This document shows, in pieces, positions 25,501-40,500 of a stretch of 64,000 nt of DNA. The stretch spans positions 44,569,600 to 44,633,599 of the forward strand of contig NC_059477.1 in the NCBI RefSeq assembly GCF_018139145.2. The letters are read 5' to 3'. Below the pieces are notes generated by a model. The model did no database searches. It was not told the DNA's origin and was given only the letters and a program-made list of their open reading frames with translations. Each line of letters opens with the position of its first letter. The stretch's first letter is position 1. The DNA comes from Gymnogyps californianus. Its lineage: Eukaryota > Chordata > Aves > Accipitriformes > Cathartidae. Made by a program: the position numbers and the translations under genes.

Positions 25501-28500
25501 CTTACAAGTCAGTCACCAAATGAAGGATTATAAACACTATATAGCATCGGGCAAATGCTAAAGGCACTTTTCATGAACCTTTTAAAAATAATTCCTTGCA
25601 CACAATCCACAAATTCTACTGAGAATTTTGAAAGAATAATGAATAAAGTTACATTTTAACTAAATACAGTTACAAAATTTGTTGAGGAAGGGGCAGGACT
25701 AGAAGATTCAGAATGCAAACTATAATGCATAGAAATTAGAAATAAATAACTAGTTTAGAACAAAATGGTAAATAACAAAGACTAAATAATGAAGAGTTTC
25801 AATGTAATAAATATCAACTCTGGCTATTTCATCCTACCTTCTCTCAAATAATTATATGAGCTAAAATGTCCTGGACTAAGTGTAATGTTCAGGTCTTGAG
25901 AACTTGCAATTTTGCTGACTGGTTTTAATGTCTGTTGCAAACACCCGTGAAAAGATCACAAAATCACAGAGTAGCCTGGGTTGGAAGGGACCTCAAAAGA
26001 TCATCTGGTCCAACCTTTTGTGGGAAAGGGAGCCTAGATGAGATTATCTAGCACCCTTGTCCGCATCTTGAAAACCTCCAGTGACAGGCACTCTACCACA
26101 TCCCTGGGGAGGTTGTTCCAGTGAATGATTGTTCTTACTGTAAAAAATTTCTTTCTTATGTTGAGGCATCACTCGATACCAGTGTCTAAACTACTTTTAC
26201 AACACATGCCACTTAGATGTTACATTGTACTATAACAAAAGACATTCAGATACCACAGTGTGTACTTGGTGTAAGAGTAGATGGTGCTGTCCCAAGAAAA
26301 ACCGCAGGCTGGGACTCAGGACATAAGGCAGCTGGTGCAGAGCTTGGGGTCTTTGCTACTTGGAGATTGAGCGGGGTGGAATGGGCTGCAAGACCAATGG
26401 CAGAGCTCTTCACAGAGGATGAAGTTTTATTCAGTTTCAGTGGAGTTTTTTCTCCCTCAGTGTCTGTATCCGATTCATCTTGATCTTTATCATCCTCATC
26501 ATCTTCATCCTCAGACCCTTCTGTATCTGACTCAGAATTACTGTCAGACTCTGTTTAAAAGAAGTGTGGCAAAAGGCACATTATGACTTGATAACTAATG
26601 GCAAATACATTTAAGTTCTAACACTTGCAAAGTCTTTCGTCTTATTAAATAAGCAGCTTTTCTTGAGTATAAATAGAAGGTTATAATTAACTACCTAAAC
26701 TTTAAAATTACTACAAATATGACAGCATAAAGTAATTCTGCATGACAATGCACTGCTGTTTTGGACAGAATTCTTTGTTTTTCCATGAGGAGATGAGAGA
26801 CAGTAGCTGCAGCATTTTAAGAGATTGTTTACCCTAGAATGAGCTACAGCTAAGACACCCCCTGTGAGCCAGGCAGTGGTTGAACACTACCAGAGGCAGG
26901 GCACTTCACAGGCTGTGAAATCTAGCATGAAGAGGAAGCAAACGATGGAACTGGGTACAGGCTGAAAGGTGTCAGAATTGGAAGCGTGGCGGTCTGGGCA
27001 AAGGAAGAGTTGGAGATAGAGTAAAGGGTAGACAGGATAAGGAACTGAAGATAGGCTACAGCTGTGAGGAAAAAAAAAAGAGATTAGTACAGGATATATG
27101 GATGAGAGAAGGAAAGAGAATGATGAAGGTGGAGCTGGACCCAAGGGGTGTCAGCACACAGGGGAGAAAGGAGTGACTGGGAATACAATCAAGTCTTTAA
27201 AACAGGCCATGCCTTTCTGAATTGCTCAAAAGCCTTTAAAATAGTAGTCTGAACCCTATCTATGAACACTGCAGCCCCTACAACAGTCCTGGTACTTTTC
27301 CCTAATCTTGCTCATTGACTACTGTGCTCCTGAACGAAGCCTAGAAACATGCTTTTCTTGCCACTCTTGACAATTTGAAGGCCTTTGTTTAGTCCCTCTC
27401 TGGTTGGGGAAGCCTGTTCTGCAGATGGGCTCTGCCTGCCAGAATACTTAACCATCAACAAGCCTATCCTCTCCATCCCCCTCCTGGGCACCTTGCCACA
27501 TAAGCAGTACCTGAGCTGCACGCTGGGTGACTGATCTGGAAGGCAGGTCTCCGACGGCCTTTCCAGAAGGCTGTGGAGCCATCCTACCAGGACAGCTGAA
27601 AGTATACTCGCCATATGACCAAGTATCGGAATACTCAAAACATGATTTTGGATATGACACAACGGGGGACTGGGAGATGTGCTACTTTCCAGGACATCTG
27701 TAGGACACTGCGTGGGCCATGCTGCCCCAAAATTTCCTACCCCTATTTTATAATATAGTGGGAAATGCACGTTTTCAACACTCAAAAATAAAAGTTTCTG
27801 CTTTTCCTATTAAAAAGGTTAAACCACCTGATTGGCTATCATCAGAATCATCATCTTCATCGTCCTCATCTTCATCTTCATCGTCGTCGTCATCATCATT
27901 TGAGTCGTCAGAGTCCTTACTGCTGGGGGCATCTGAGTCTACCCCTCTGAACTGCTCCACCACCAGTTTTGCAGAATGAAGGCGGTGTTGTGTTTTTACT
28001 GCATTTACTGCATTATTGCTGACTGGTTTATCCTTTACTGAACCAGGTAATACAGGAGAGGTAGAGGGCATAACAGGTGTCCGGTTACCAGTTGGTTTTT
28101 TCCCACATGCACTCAAGTTTACTGGCAAAGAAAAGGGGGCACTACTAGAAATGGCTACGCTTTCATTGATCTTGGTCTGGGATTTCAGTTTCGTAGTAAG
28201 TGCAAGAGGAGCCTCCTGGATGACGCTCTGAATAACTCCATTGGGTTGGTGATTACCTAAAAGTGCATTTGTCAGGAATGGATTAGAATGGTTGTTTTCC
28301 AAGGATGTGAGTTTTTGATGAGCTGGTGAACTAGATGTTGGTTTGGGGCTTGACAAAGCTGCAATAACCTTCTTCAAGTTCTTAGACGATTCCTGTTTCT
28401 TTAGCTGTGCTGCTGGGAATGCCTGTTTGTATTGTTCCTAAAGAAATAAGAAGACAGAGGAATAAAATGTGTTTGGTTGGTTTTTTTAAAGTATTCAGGC

Positions 28501-31500
28501 AGGTGAACTCTATGAAATCTTAAACATCTGCTAAGCTATTTTTAGTAGGTCAAAAGTAGGTGCTAGCTACAACAGAAGAGATGAGTAACTACAAGTTATG
28601 TAAGTCTAGAGATTTTCTGTAAATCAAGTAGAAAAGACAAATTGAACTCAAGATGAAGCTGACCTAAATTACGTAGGGAAGCTTTTTCACTTGCTACATC
28701 GCTCTAGACAGTGATTTTCATAAAGATATTAAGCATCTTGAAAAAAGCAATTTTTAAAGAAAGACTACTCTTACGTACTGGCATAGGAAAAACTCTGCTT
28801 TTTACTCGTTTCAGCATATTCAAAAATCTCATTAGTGAATGTAAAACTAGCTTTAGTAATTTGGTCATTTTAAAGCACAAGGTAAATACAGCACACTAAT
28901 GGCTACAATACTAGCAGAAAACCAGGAAAAGGCTCTTGGCATAGAAAAATTTTATCCAAAAAAAAACCCCCAACCAAACAAACAAAAAAACCAACAAAAA
29001 AACCCAACCAAACAAACAAACAAAAAAAACCCACCCAAACAAACCCATGGGAAAAAAGGTATTACTCAGAAGTACTGTGATATGCTGGTTTTTTAACTCT
29101 GAAAAAGCAGTACTTGAAAGTTCTTCAGGTAAAACTTAATTAGTAGTGGCTCAGAAATGCATTTAAAGCTTACACTGTCTTTAGCCTCAAGACTCTTCCA
29201 AGGAAAAAGAAAATATATCATCTTTGATGGGAAAAAAACAACAGAATGGATAAAGATGGTACATTTTAAATAAATTTTTAAATATTAAGTCAAATACAAT
29301 ACGTTCTTGAAGTTACTAACATTTAAAACTGAATGTGAAATTATATATGTGAAAATAAATATTCACAGTGCATGTTTACAGTAAACGTTTTAAAGAAATC
29401 AAACTACTAAATGGGTGATGTATCATCAGCTAAAGACTCATAACCTGAATTTGACAGCAGAAGCCTCTTCCAATGGCAAAGACATATGTTTTCATAATCA
29501 TAATTTATTTAACCGTTCCAGGTAAATGACTAGCTTATTTGAATTTTACAAAGTAACTGGAAGTTGAAAGGAAAAATAGTGTTTCTCTTCTGGTCTAGGA
29601 ATAAAAACTATGTGATAAAAATATTTTTCTGTCCTCACTGAGGACTACGAGTTAGCTGTGAATCAGAGTTCAGTTTACTCCTCACCAATACTACTTAGTT
29701 TAAAACAAAGTTTGTTTTTAATAATGCAACTTGCCTTGGTAAATGTACTTTTTAATATATTTATTTTATATATCTCTCTCTCTCTCTCAACATTATTCCC
29801 ACACTAAATCCAAAACACGGCACTGTACCAGCTATGAAGAAGCGAGTTAACTCTGTCCCAGTCGAAACCAGGACACTATCTCAAGCCTCAACATTTCTAA
29901 AATGCTACATTTTTATCCTCTTCTAATCCCCATTCAAATCTAACTGAATAGATATTATGAAAATTCATCACTAGTCACCATAATCACTATTAACAAAATA
30001 AACAAACTGAGAATCTACAAAGAATTTTTGTAAACTACAGAACTGTTAAGACAGACACATGCAAACATATTGTATAGTCCTGACCAGTGAAAAAGAAGAT
30101 CAAATTTATTGCAATGGCCATACTGAGTTTTAATAGCTATCAGTGCATGAATATCCTTCTGTCTTGAAAGAGCAAACAAAACCCAAGATTAAATCGAACA
30201 TTTTTTTAAAAAAGGCTTTCAGCTACTTTGTTTAAAATCATGATTAAAATAGGTAATTTAAACTACTTTGACTTAAAACTATCCAACTTGAAAGAAAGCG
30301 AAGCCATGCTTACGTACTAGATATGGGAAGTATTAAATCAGCGTTCTGACTGAAACTAGGAGAAGCACAGGAAAAATATCCAGGCCACACAATTTACCCA
30401 TGAGTACTTTTCTTATTTTGATATTGATTTTAGCTGCTCATTTTCCTTAAGAGATGCATGACAAAATCCTTTGCTTTCTTTGTACCCATTACTCTCACCA
30501 GTACACTGATTGCTTTCAGCAGAGCTGTAAAGTCCCACTATGTGATGAGCATGAAACTCAAATTTGGCATTATGTGACAGTAAGTTCTGTATATGATTAC
30601 ATCATGTATACATTAGGATATGCATACATGCACATGCACCACTAAGTAGATTACTTTTCTCCAGGATAAAGTTATGGAATAGTTCCAGGCACTTGTAATG
30701 TATAGTGAATCTTCTCTAAAATTAGAGCATAATATTTACTGTTCTTTAAAAACAAACAAACAAACAAACAAAAAAACCCACCAAAAACAAAACAACAAAC
30801 ACCCTCCCAAAACCAACCACCAAAGTTCAGAACATATTACCTAGACAATTTAGTTAATTTACGTCATTCAGAAATCCGTATCAACTCTAAAAACACATCA
30901 ACAAACCATGAAAATAAATATACATATAATTTTAAAACACTGTATTTAAAAGAGCTTGATAACACGATGTTGCATCTTGTTAAGCAGGCAATGCAGGTTA
31001 CAAATAATCAAAGAAACAGTGATTTTTCACTCACCCGTTTTGATCTTACATTGCTGGTCAAAGAGATAGATTCTTCAGAGGTATTTTTATTCCCTGCTTT
31101 GAGTAGATCAGGGGAAGGAACTATGAGTTTTAAATAGGTTTCCTTTTTGGCTTGATGTACCAAAGACAAAGGTTTCACATTGGGAACCAATCCTGTCGAC
31201 TGTATTACACTTGTGTGTTTGTTCACAGATTCCTCCTTTGCCTGAGAGCTTTGGAAAATAAACGGAAGCTGCTGTGACAAAACCTGAGGCTGCTTCTGCT
31301 GGGACTGGAATGATGAGTGAGTCTGGGAATCAGACACAAGAGGTATCTGCTGGTGTGTTCTTTTTTCTTGGGACTTTTCATGTGGTTTTTGTCCATCAGT
31401 TTTCATATCTGTTACGCCACTATGCATTAGCACCTGCAAAATATGTATTTTTGACTGTTCATATTAGATCAGTATAAAGATCCTTTAAAAAATTTAAAAA

Positions 31501-34500
31501 GTACATCATCAGTCACATGAAACAATTATACTATTCTTGGCAGAGGATGAACAATAATAATTTTAAAATCAATCTTGTCATATATTTATCGTTCAGGGTT
31601 TTTTTTTTCCCCCAGATAGTTTCAACATGTGAAGACAATGCTTAGTAGAGAAGGAGTACTTAACCGTGGTTGTTTTTAAATGTATTTTTGACTGTAAACC
31701 TAACAGGATACCCAAGATTCCAATCTTGTTTTTCTATTGGCTACCAGGAAACGTAACCACTCTACTAGGAAAAAAGCAACTGCCAAAGCAATATCCATAG
31801 AAAGATATATTTCCAATACACTATCAGCACACAGCACTTAATTTCTTTATATTTCCCACTTTATAACAAAAATAACAGTCTACCAACAGTTTAACCAACT
31901 GTTAAACTCCTAGCCCATAAAGAACAACAAAACGCACACATGCACGCACACAAAGGAAGCAAAAAACTCCCAGAAGACCCTGAAGCAAAACCAAAAAGAG
32001 TGTTCTTAGTATTTATTAATGTGATTGCTCACTGGTACAAACGTGAACAGATCAATTTTTCACAGCCAGCTTTCAGTGACAAGACTGTGAGCAGCACAGT
32101 GAAGTGTCATACCTTGTTCTTGTTTTTGTGATGTGCTTCGTTTTCAGAATCAGATTCATCATCTTCACTCTCTTCAGCACTCTGGTCCTCCTCCTCCTCC
32201 TCTTCATCCTCCTCTAGATCATCAGAGTCACTACTACTTATGCCTTCACTTGAGGTGTCTGAAGAGGAGCCCGAATCACTGTCGCTGTTACTAGAGCTTT
32301 CCACTGCTTTTTTTCTGGGCTTCTACCAGGAAGATGAATGCTCTATTAATGGTTCAGCTTGAATCTGTTATATCATCTTATTATTATGCATAATCTTTAA
32401 AACAAAAAACAGTAAGACTTTGGAGTAAAGGGATCTGCAATCCTTGAAAAACAACTGACTTTTTGCAGAAAACTAAAGAGAAAGAAGTGTTTCACAAGAT
32501 GATGAAAATGAAAAACGGGTCACAAGGTTCCGCTAAAGTATTGTTCTGACCACACGCAGTGGCAGAACAATTGGCATCTCTACATTTCAAAGTAATATAT
32601 CAAATTTAGGCCTAGAAAATCGGCCTGGAATTCAGGTCTAGCAAACCTCCACAGAATGTACTGCTTCCAAAAAAAATTTAAAACCAAAAGCTTTATTGCA
32701 AACTAACATAGAAGGAACAATAAATACTAGATTCATCAATATGTTTCAGTGACACATTCATTTAACTACATTACTTAACTTGTAATTTCACAGTATGCGC
32801 TGTTCAGCAATGTAAGGTTGAGGACGGAAAAGAATATGCTCATCAAATTGCTTCTGGGATTTGCTTCTGAAAAATGGACCAAAATCTGCTGAAATACTCT
32901 GACAACTATGTTATATGTAAATTCTTGGAAAGAACAAATTTGCAGACCAGAATGGGAAAGTAAAAGAAGCAACACACAAGAATGCAGAAAAAGAAGAAAG
33001 GTGTAAAAAAACCACAGGAACTCCAAAACGTTGGCACTGCAAGACCAGATTTTAAAGTGCAATAGATGAGGAAAGTTAGCTTTTTGGGGAGCTAACTAAA
33101 ACGATTGTGTGTATTTTACAAACACATCTGAAGGAGGTACATGTGGACTCGAGTCTTATGATGGTGGCTATGCGAGAGAGACATGAAAGTATGTATTACT
33201 GCATTAAAGTGTATTTAATCATTAAAGACAGTTCACAGAATGATGTTGGAAGGTAGAGAAACATGTGAAAAAAGATTACAGAGGTCAGGCAGCAGCAGCA
33301 AAGTGTTATGTAGCATTTAAACAGGGCACGTGGAGTCACTGAGGGAACTGTAAGGTTAAAATTAGTCAAAAGGAAGAGAGGTAGACAGCAAAAATAGGTG
33401 ACTGGAGGGCAAAAAAAGTTGCAGCAATTCTAGCTAACAATGCAGACAGGAGCATCAGAGAAAAAAGTGCTTTAAAAAGTATATGCTTTCTTAACAAAAC
33501 TTTCCCCAAAAGTTTACTTTTCAAATCTATTTTGAAAATATATGGTAGGTCTACTATAAAACCAGAGGCTAAAAAGAGACAGCAATTTTATGTCAAAGAC
33601 CTTTGTCTTATGAAGAAGAAATTCACTTAAATTAGTGGGAGAACATAACAAACTTATAAGTGGGTGTACTGGTTTTGGCTGGGATAGAGTTAATTTTTTC
33701 ATAGTAGCTCCTATGGTGCTATGCTTTGGATAGTGACCAAAAAGTGCTGATAACACAGGGGTGTGTTAGTTACTGCTGAGCAGTGCTTGCACAGCCTCGA
33801 GGCCTCTTCTGCTCCTCACCCTGTCCCGCCAGCGAGCAGGCTGGGGGTGCACAAGGAGCTGGGAGGGGACACAGCCGGGACAGCTGACCCCAGCTGACCA
33901 CAGGGTTATCCCATACCGTATGGCATCGTGCTCAGCATAGAAAGCTGGTCGAAAGGAGGAGGAAGGGGGGATGTTCAGAGTTAAGGCATTTGTCTTCTCA
34001 AGCCACCGTTATGTGTGATGAATCCCTGCTTTCCTGGAAGAGGCTGAACACCTGCCTGCTGATGGGAAGCAGTGAATGAATTCCTTGTTCTGCCTTGCTT
34101 GCACATGCAGCATTTGCTTTCTCTATTAAACTGCCTTTATGGCAAGCCAGGAGTTTTCGCACTTTTGCCTTTCGATTTTCTCCCCATCCCACTGGGAGAG
34201 AGTGAGCAAGCGGCTGCGTGGGGCTGAGCTGCCCACTGGCGTTAAACCACAACAATGGGATTCAATTTACTTTGTGAAATAGCTATGAATGGTGGAAGCT
34301 GTAGGTGGATTAAGTCTCATCTATTTCTCAATTGGCTGGTATCTGTATCTTTTTTTTTTTAAACTAGGTTCTGCATACTGTCACATACATTGTTTCACTG
34401 TTGGGAAATCTTAAGAATTTAAGTGTATTTATTTGGATTTATTGTTTCACTGCTCAATTCAGAAAGGTGTCAGTTGATACTTCACATGAGGGACAATGAA

Positions 34501-37500
34501 CGTATGCAGACAGTTAAAAAATAACAGATCTAAATAACTGTGCCAGTCTATGGTAGGTCTTATATGTTTCGTTCCTGGTGTCCTTTACATTGTATTTAAG
34601 TATCTTCCTGTCTAACATTTGGCACAGATGCAGAATATTTCTTCATGAAGGTTAAGATCACAAAATGAAGGACAAGACCATGATCTGAAGCAGTAAAGGT
34701 AACAACACCTCCTGGAATCGCATCTCTAGGATTCTATTCTAGCTTTTCCCCTTCACGGTTCTCTGTTTATCTCTATGTGGAAAGGGAAACACCCAAAACA
34801 CACTGGAATAACACTAGAATCAGAAATATCCAGTTTATTCACGATGCTGCTGAAATACATATTCGTAACATCAGCTTCTTAAGAGATGCATGTAACAGTC
34901 TGGAAAAAGAAGAGTATGTCAATGGGCTTACTTAGCTGATAGTGTTTACTTCCACTCATCAATACTGTAAAACTTTTGCTGTCCATCTACCTTTACAAAA
35001 CGTGTTAGCTGCTGTATCTTACAAATATATCTTTTCATACTGCAGACAAGAACATAAGAAAATTACCATACCAAGAAAGGAGTCAGGAACATTCTCGTGA
35101 AAAAGGAGGCAGCAAGTGCCAAGCAACATCCGACACATAAGTCTGATTCACAAAGAACTACTTCAAGTAAGAAAAGGGACAGCTAATTTTGACATAAAAT
35201 TTAGTATAACTTGTAAGCAATCAAATGCTTCAAGACAAATCAGGTACTTAACTACATTGTGAAACACAACCACTTCCCGGGGAGTTTTTACTTCATAAAC
35301 AAATAGAATCTTTTGACATAGATAAAACCAATACAAAGAAGTTGGATTAGTAGGATTCCACAAGAAGGGATGGCAAATTAGTAGCTTAGAGAAAAATGTA
35401 ATGATAGGGAAAATTTCAACTCGTGCATTTAGTGGCTATAAAAGGATTAATCTTGATGGAGAAGTTTCTATCAAATCCAGCATAAAAGGTAGAGCAGCTG
35501 GGAGGGGGGGAGTGCATGAAGCACCAGTAAACTGCATAAAGAAGAAATAATTCAGACTAAATCGAATGATGTAAGCCAGAAGGAGAAAAAGATAGCTGTA
35601 AAGAAAAAAATCTCTCTGTAAAGACATTTAGAACAACAAAAATACTTGAAAGAAATTCTAAAAGCTTGCTGAAACAGAAGAAAATAGTCAAGAAAGAGAA
35701 AGAAAAGTACAGAACAAAAAGTAAGTACTGTTTTACTTCATTTGAAATATACTAGAAAGAAAAAAAAGAGTATTAGACTTCTGAAGATATATGTAAGACA
35801 GGTAGATGTTTTATAGAATATCAAAAAATATATTATTTAGAAAAAGATACTAAAAGACTCAAGAAATACACTCAAAAAATTAAGTTATATCAAAAGAGAA
35901 AAATCACACTTCAACTAGTTCCTCTATTGGCAACAATTAGTCATAAAAGTTGAAGCAAGAGTGGGTTCAATTAAAATAAATTTCATATTTGATTTTGGTT
36001 CACTGACTTCAGCAAATCTGCTGGATAGTTATGCTAATTGAAAATGTCCATTGTTCAGAAAGCAATAATCTAGATTGAATACAAGTACCAAGAAAAGTAG
36101 CCCAACCTTAATGACCCAATGGGGTAGTCCCATAAAAAGGTGACTAAAGTGATAGTTTAAAAAGGTTTTAGTCATGATTTCAAAGTACTGAAGTTTCTAG
36201 AGGAAATACAACATGGTAATTGTCAAGAAGAGATATTAAAGGTAAAGGATGTGACTACAGTTAATAACCCAGCGTCCTGATGCTAATTCTGGAATCCAGG
36301 TAAGTAAAAGTCCCCAATGCAAGATCTTGGAGTGGATTCCTATCTCACCAGCTGCCCAAAATGGTAGGGGACTTTCTCTAAGCCAAATGAGACTCAAGTT
36401 CATCAGTTTTGCCTTCTTTCCCTGGACACCGTTGCTTTACCAGTGTAAAAATCCTGCTGACCTTCCTCATCCTAGAAATTCACTAATGCAATCAACAGAG
36501 GGGCAGTCAGTTTTACATTTCTTTTGTGAGGCTGAAGCAGCACATTCAGATGAATGATTATTTATAAAGTCTATCTGCTTATTCAGTTTTTATCTTGGCC
36601 ACAAACAGGGCAGGCTTAAAGGAAAACAATTAAAGCATGCTGAAGTTATCACCACAGTGACCAACACAGCAAAGTAAAAAGGTAACGCAGTTACCAAATT
36701 TTTCTATGTAAGAAATAAGTCGTGGATAGTGTATTAGATCATCACGATGACATCTATCTTCAATACAACATTGTTATGCTCAACAGACATAACATGATAT
36801 GCCACAAATATACAGTGATGAGTGAGGATTTGGCACAGTTTTAAAGTCATGTTTCGGACAGATTCCAGTTTATCATTGATATGTATAGCCCTCTGAATGA
36901 TCAAATACACACCCTAGATAAAGGAACTGGATGAGAACTTTTAATAACTACAGCTTTGAAGATCAGATGCTTCTATCAACTCAGAAGTTGTTTTTCACAC
37001 ACTACACGCAAAAAAATTTATATAATACAAGTTACTATCAGCCTGCACTTTAGGATTCCCTAAGATGGTAGGACAACAGAACTAGAATTCAACCAGGAAG
37101 AAAACACTGCACAAAAAGTAACTCTTTAGATTTTCACCAACTGTAAAAACAGATTGGTATCAGCTTTGCCTTTTCTTTTAAAAAAAAATTTTTTGTTAAA
37201 ATAGTTTTTAAATACCAAGCTCAAAAGAAAATTACAACTAAGGATAACATTGAAGAAATCAGCAGATGGATACTAAAAAAATAAAACCCTAAAGAAAGGA
37301 ACATTCAGAGAAGTATAACTAAAATGTTTTAAAATAAACTGAGCTCTTTAGAAAAAGAGGCAAGTGTTGTTACACTTTGAAATTTAAAAACGTAACATCA
37401 CTTGTACAAAGCCCAGCACAAAATACTCCGTCTGCCTACTGTCCCCTGCTTATTCCTCTGCCTTCAGTTCCAGTTGTGACTTCATTCTAACATACTGAAA

Positions 37501-40500
37501 TAAAAATGCTAATTTTTGGGTTTTTTTTAAATCAAATCTCTCGATCATCTCCTCATGTCGGAGTTCTCATTTAGAGTATTCTGTATGTTTTGACTGAAAA
37601 GCTTGTTCAAATCATTACATTGACAAATACCAATTACCTCAAAAAGTTTCAGAGGAAAAGAAGTTAAGAATAAGGATTAGAGGAACGTCTAGAATGTCAG
37701 CATATCGAGTAAGACCAGGAACAACAAACTCCACTTCAGTATTAGAAAAATTACCACAAAAACTTAGGAAGTAAAACTGCTGACAACCTGAAATTTATCT
37801 GCATTAGATAGACAATTTAAATGTTAACATACAAAACTAAACAAATTTAAGAAAGGAGGTACACTGATTGAGTACATTGTTTTACAGCAACTCAGTATTT
37901 AGCAAATTGAAAGTGGAGTTTGAAATCAGTAACCACATCAAAAGAAAATGTATCAAGGATACAGAATTTACACTTAAAGACAAATGGTAATACGAAGGAC
38001 AAGATAACAACGCTGACAAACATCCTGACTGAAATTTGGAACAAAAAAAAAAAGGCAAAAAGAGGTGAAATTTTCAGTGATACTCATATTAACAAGTAAG
38101 TGGCTTAACCAGCCCAGTTTTCTGAATAAGGTAATGAGCCAAAAAGTGAACAGAAAAGAGTCTCTTCATTTACTTATGATATAAACTTTTGGGAAGGTAT
38201 GTGGAGATATTAAAAGACAGTACTTTATTTGGTATTCTGCGTAACTGCAGTAATAGTCAGAAATGCAGAGACATTATCTGGAAAAAGGTTTACCTCTGCA
38301 CCATAGAAACAAAGTTTACGCTTTGCACATAGATATCCAGGATAAAAGCAGAATTTTAGAAAGGAAAGAGCTATTTCTAGTATTTAAGCCTAAAAAAAGT
38401 CAAAGATTTCCCAAATATCTGTAACTACCTTAATACCTTCAAAAGTTGTGGATTGTTGAACACATGAAGAATATTTTGAGGGAAAGTGTTCTTTAATATG
38501 TTAATAATTTCCCTATTGTCAATATACTAAACACCGTATCACTACACAAATATAATTAACCACTTTAGTGCTAACAGCTATTGTTATGTAGATACATGCA
38601 AACACCAACTGTCCTTTGAATAATGCCAACCTCTCACCTATGAACGCTCAGATTTGGGAGCTGAATGTAATGAAATAACAGAAAGAGAAAGAAAGCAACA
38701 GGCCCAATTCACTCACAAAACAAACATATAAATAAATATCAAGAAATAAAAATATTTTAGCCTAGATGGCTGCCAGTAGGGAATGACTCCCCTTAGCTTC
38801 TATTCTGACAGTCATCAATTTCCCAGTATCCCATTTCCTCTGTTTTGACTAAGTAGTTTTGATTCCAAGAGTAGCAAAGTTCTTAAGGAGTGCTTGGGTC
38901 AGTATATAAGGAGGTTTACTAACTCACTGAGGCTACTCATGTCTTTCATATTAGATGGCTGTCTAAGGTTTTTGCTGAATCACAGCTACTAATAATACTA
39001 AAAATAAAGCATTTTTCTTTTAGTGTCTAAAAATTTCATTTTACTTCTGAAATTTTTTATACTTCAAGTTACACAAAAAAATTAAACAGATGTTATTTAT
39101 AATAGGTTGTAATTTATAATTATAATGCAAATATTTATACTCTAATATAATAATATCAAATATTTGGTGTTTAAAATAATATACTTTATTTTTATAATTA
39201 CATAAATTAAATAAAAATATGTTATCACGTACAGCTATTAACTAGTGGAATTAATGCTAATGGTAGCTTTTGGTTCATAAACATGTCAAACAAACAAACA
39301 AATTTGGAAAAAAAAGAAAATAAAAAAAAAAACCCCAAACAACAAACCAACCACAAAAAACCCCAACACAAAAAAACTCCACAGAGACAAGGGTACAGAT
39401 CTTGCTCTAATAAATAATAAGAAAAACCCAAAACATTTTGTACTAGGAGAGAACACTTAAAAATGCTGCTGTGTGCACAATCAGAACACTTACCATGTCA
39501 ATTTTTTGTCTGAATCTTAAGTTTTTTTCTGTATATTTACCTTGTCTTTGATTTTGTCAGCTCTTGTGTCCAAAAGCTGAACTTTGCTTTGCTCCTGGTT
39601 GTATTTGCGGCCTCCTGCTCCTGAGGTTATAGCTTTCACTTGTCCTGCAGATGTTGCAATGCTAGTGGATAGTACAGATGTGCTGATACCAGATACTGCA
39701 GTGGTACTGTTCCCATTCAGTGATCCATTTATACCTTAAGATGACAGATTTACAAAGTAACATTTAAAAAAAAAAATCTGAAGTAGCAGATACTTTCTTT
39801 GATATGTTCCAGTCACACTACCCTAGCTTCCATAAACACATAACAACATACTAGACTACTCACAGGTTACTCCCAACATATATTAAAAATTTGCCATCTA
39901 AGAGTCACTTAGATTTGCTCCTGGAGTTATTTTAATTAAAACATGCAGAGTACCCAAGATTTAAAGGACAAACACATTTAACGCTGTAAGGAGAAAAAAA
40001 AAAAAAAAAAAAGAAAAAAAATCTGACATTGTCCATTTTTAAGCCCAAACTAGCCTTGAGTTTAGTCAGGGGCAGAAAAGTAAGATTTTGAAGAAAGAAC
40101 ACACAAAAATATACATTCCAGTAAATATCTCACAGAATAATTTGTTTACAATTTTGAAGTATCAATCAGCTCCAAAGAAAACCACACAAAGCCCAAGATA
40201 TTTTCTAAGTTTTGCAATGTGTAAAATGAGGTGGGGGGAAGTTGTGGGAATGCTATTTGAAATAACATCCACACTCAAGCTTGCTTACTTATCTGCCAAA
40301 AAGACTGTTGTTTTCTAAGAAAATACCCCCTAACCATGCAAACTTGCTGCTCTGCAATCCCAGCACTATTATCAGATCGATTCCAAAACACACATCAGGT
40401 CCTGAAACCTACCAAAACTATAAACAAAAGCTTTGTTTGTACATCATAGAATCACAGAACAGAACATTCTGAGTTGGAAGGGATCCACAAGGATCAAGTC

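Larger units (their letters stand above)
28438..31034 (-). other. BAZ2B: BAZ2B intron 6 (2.6 kb)
   Basis: Holds A/C tracts at 28957-29048 and 30748-30824 and a short TC repeat at 29773-29788. No gene or transposon recognised. Confidence 0.85.
32323..39540 (-). other. BAZ2B: BAZ2B intron 4 (7.2 kb)
   Basis: Contains the solo LTR at 33665-34254 and an A/C tract at 39287-39377. About 34260-39280 is unusually AT-rich and shows no gene or known repeat to me. Confidence 0.85.

Noticed and set aside
27312..27785. A 157-codon minus-strand frame close to exon 7, possible exon extension
   Set aside because: The exon 7 frame stops at about 27775 if read through the donor, and this frame is a different one without family similarity.
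27719..27979. A plus-strand frame with a long serine run
   Set aside because: It is the antisense of the GAT/GAA triplets that encode the BAZ2B acidic run in exon 7.
28957..30824. Regular AAAC arrays considered as a possible CRISPR-like or satellite array
   Set aside because: There are no unique spacers or conserved repeat unit longer than four bases; they are simple low-complexity tracts.
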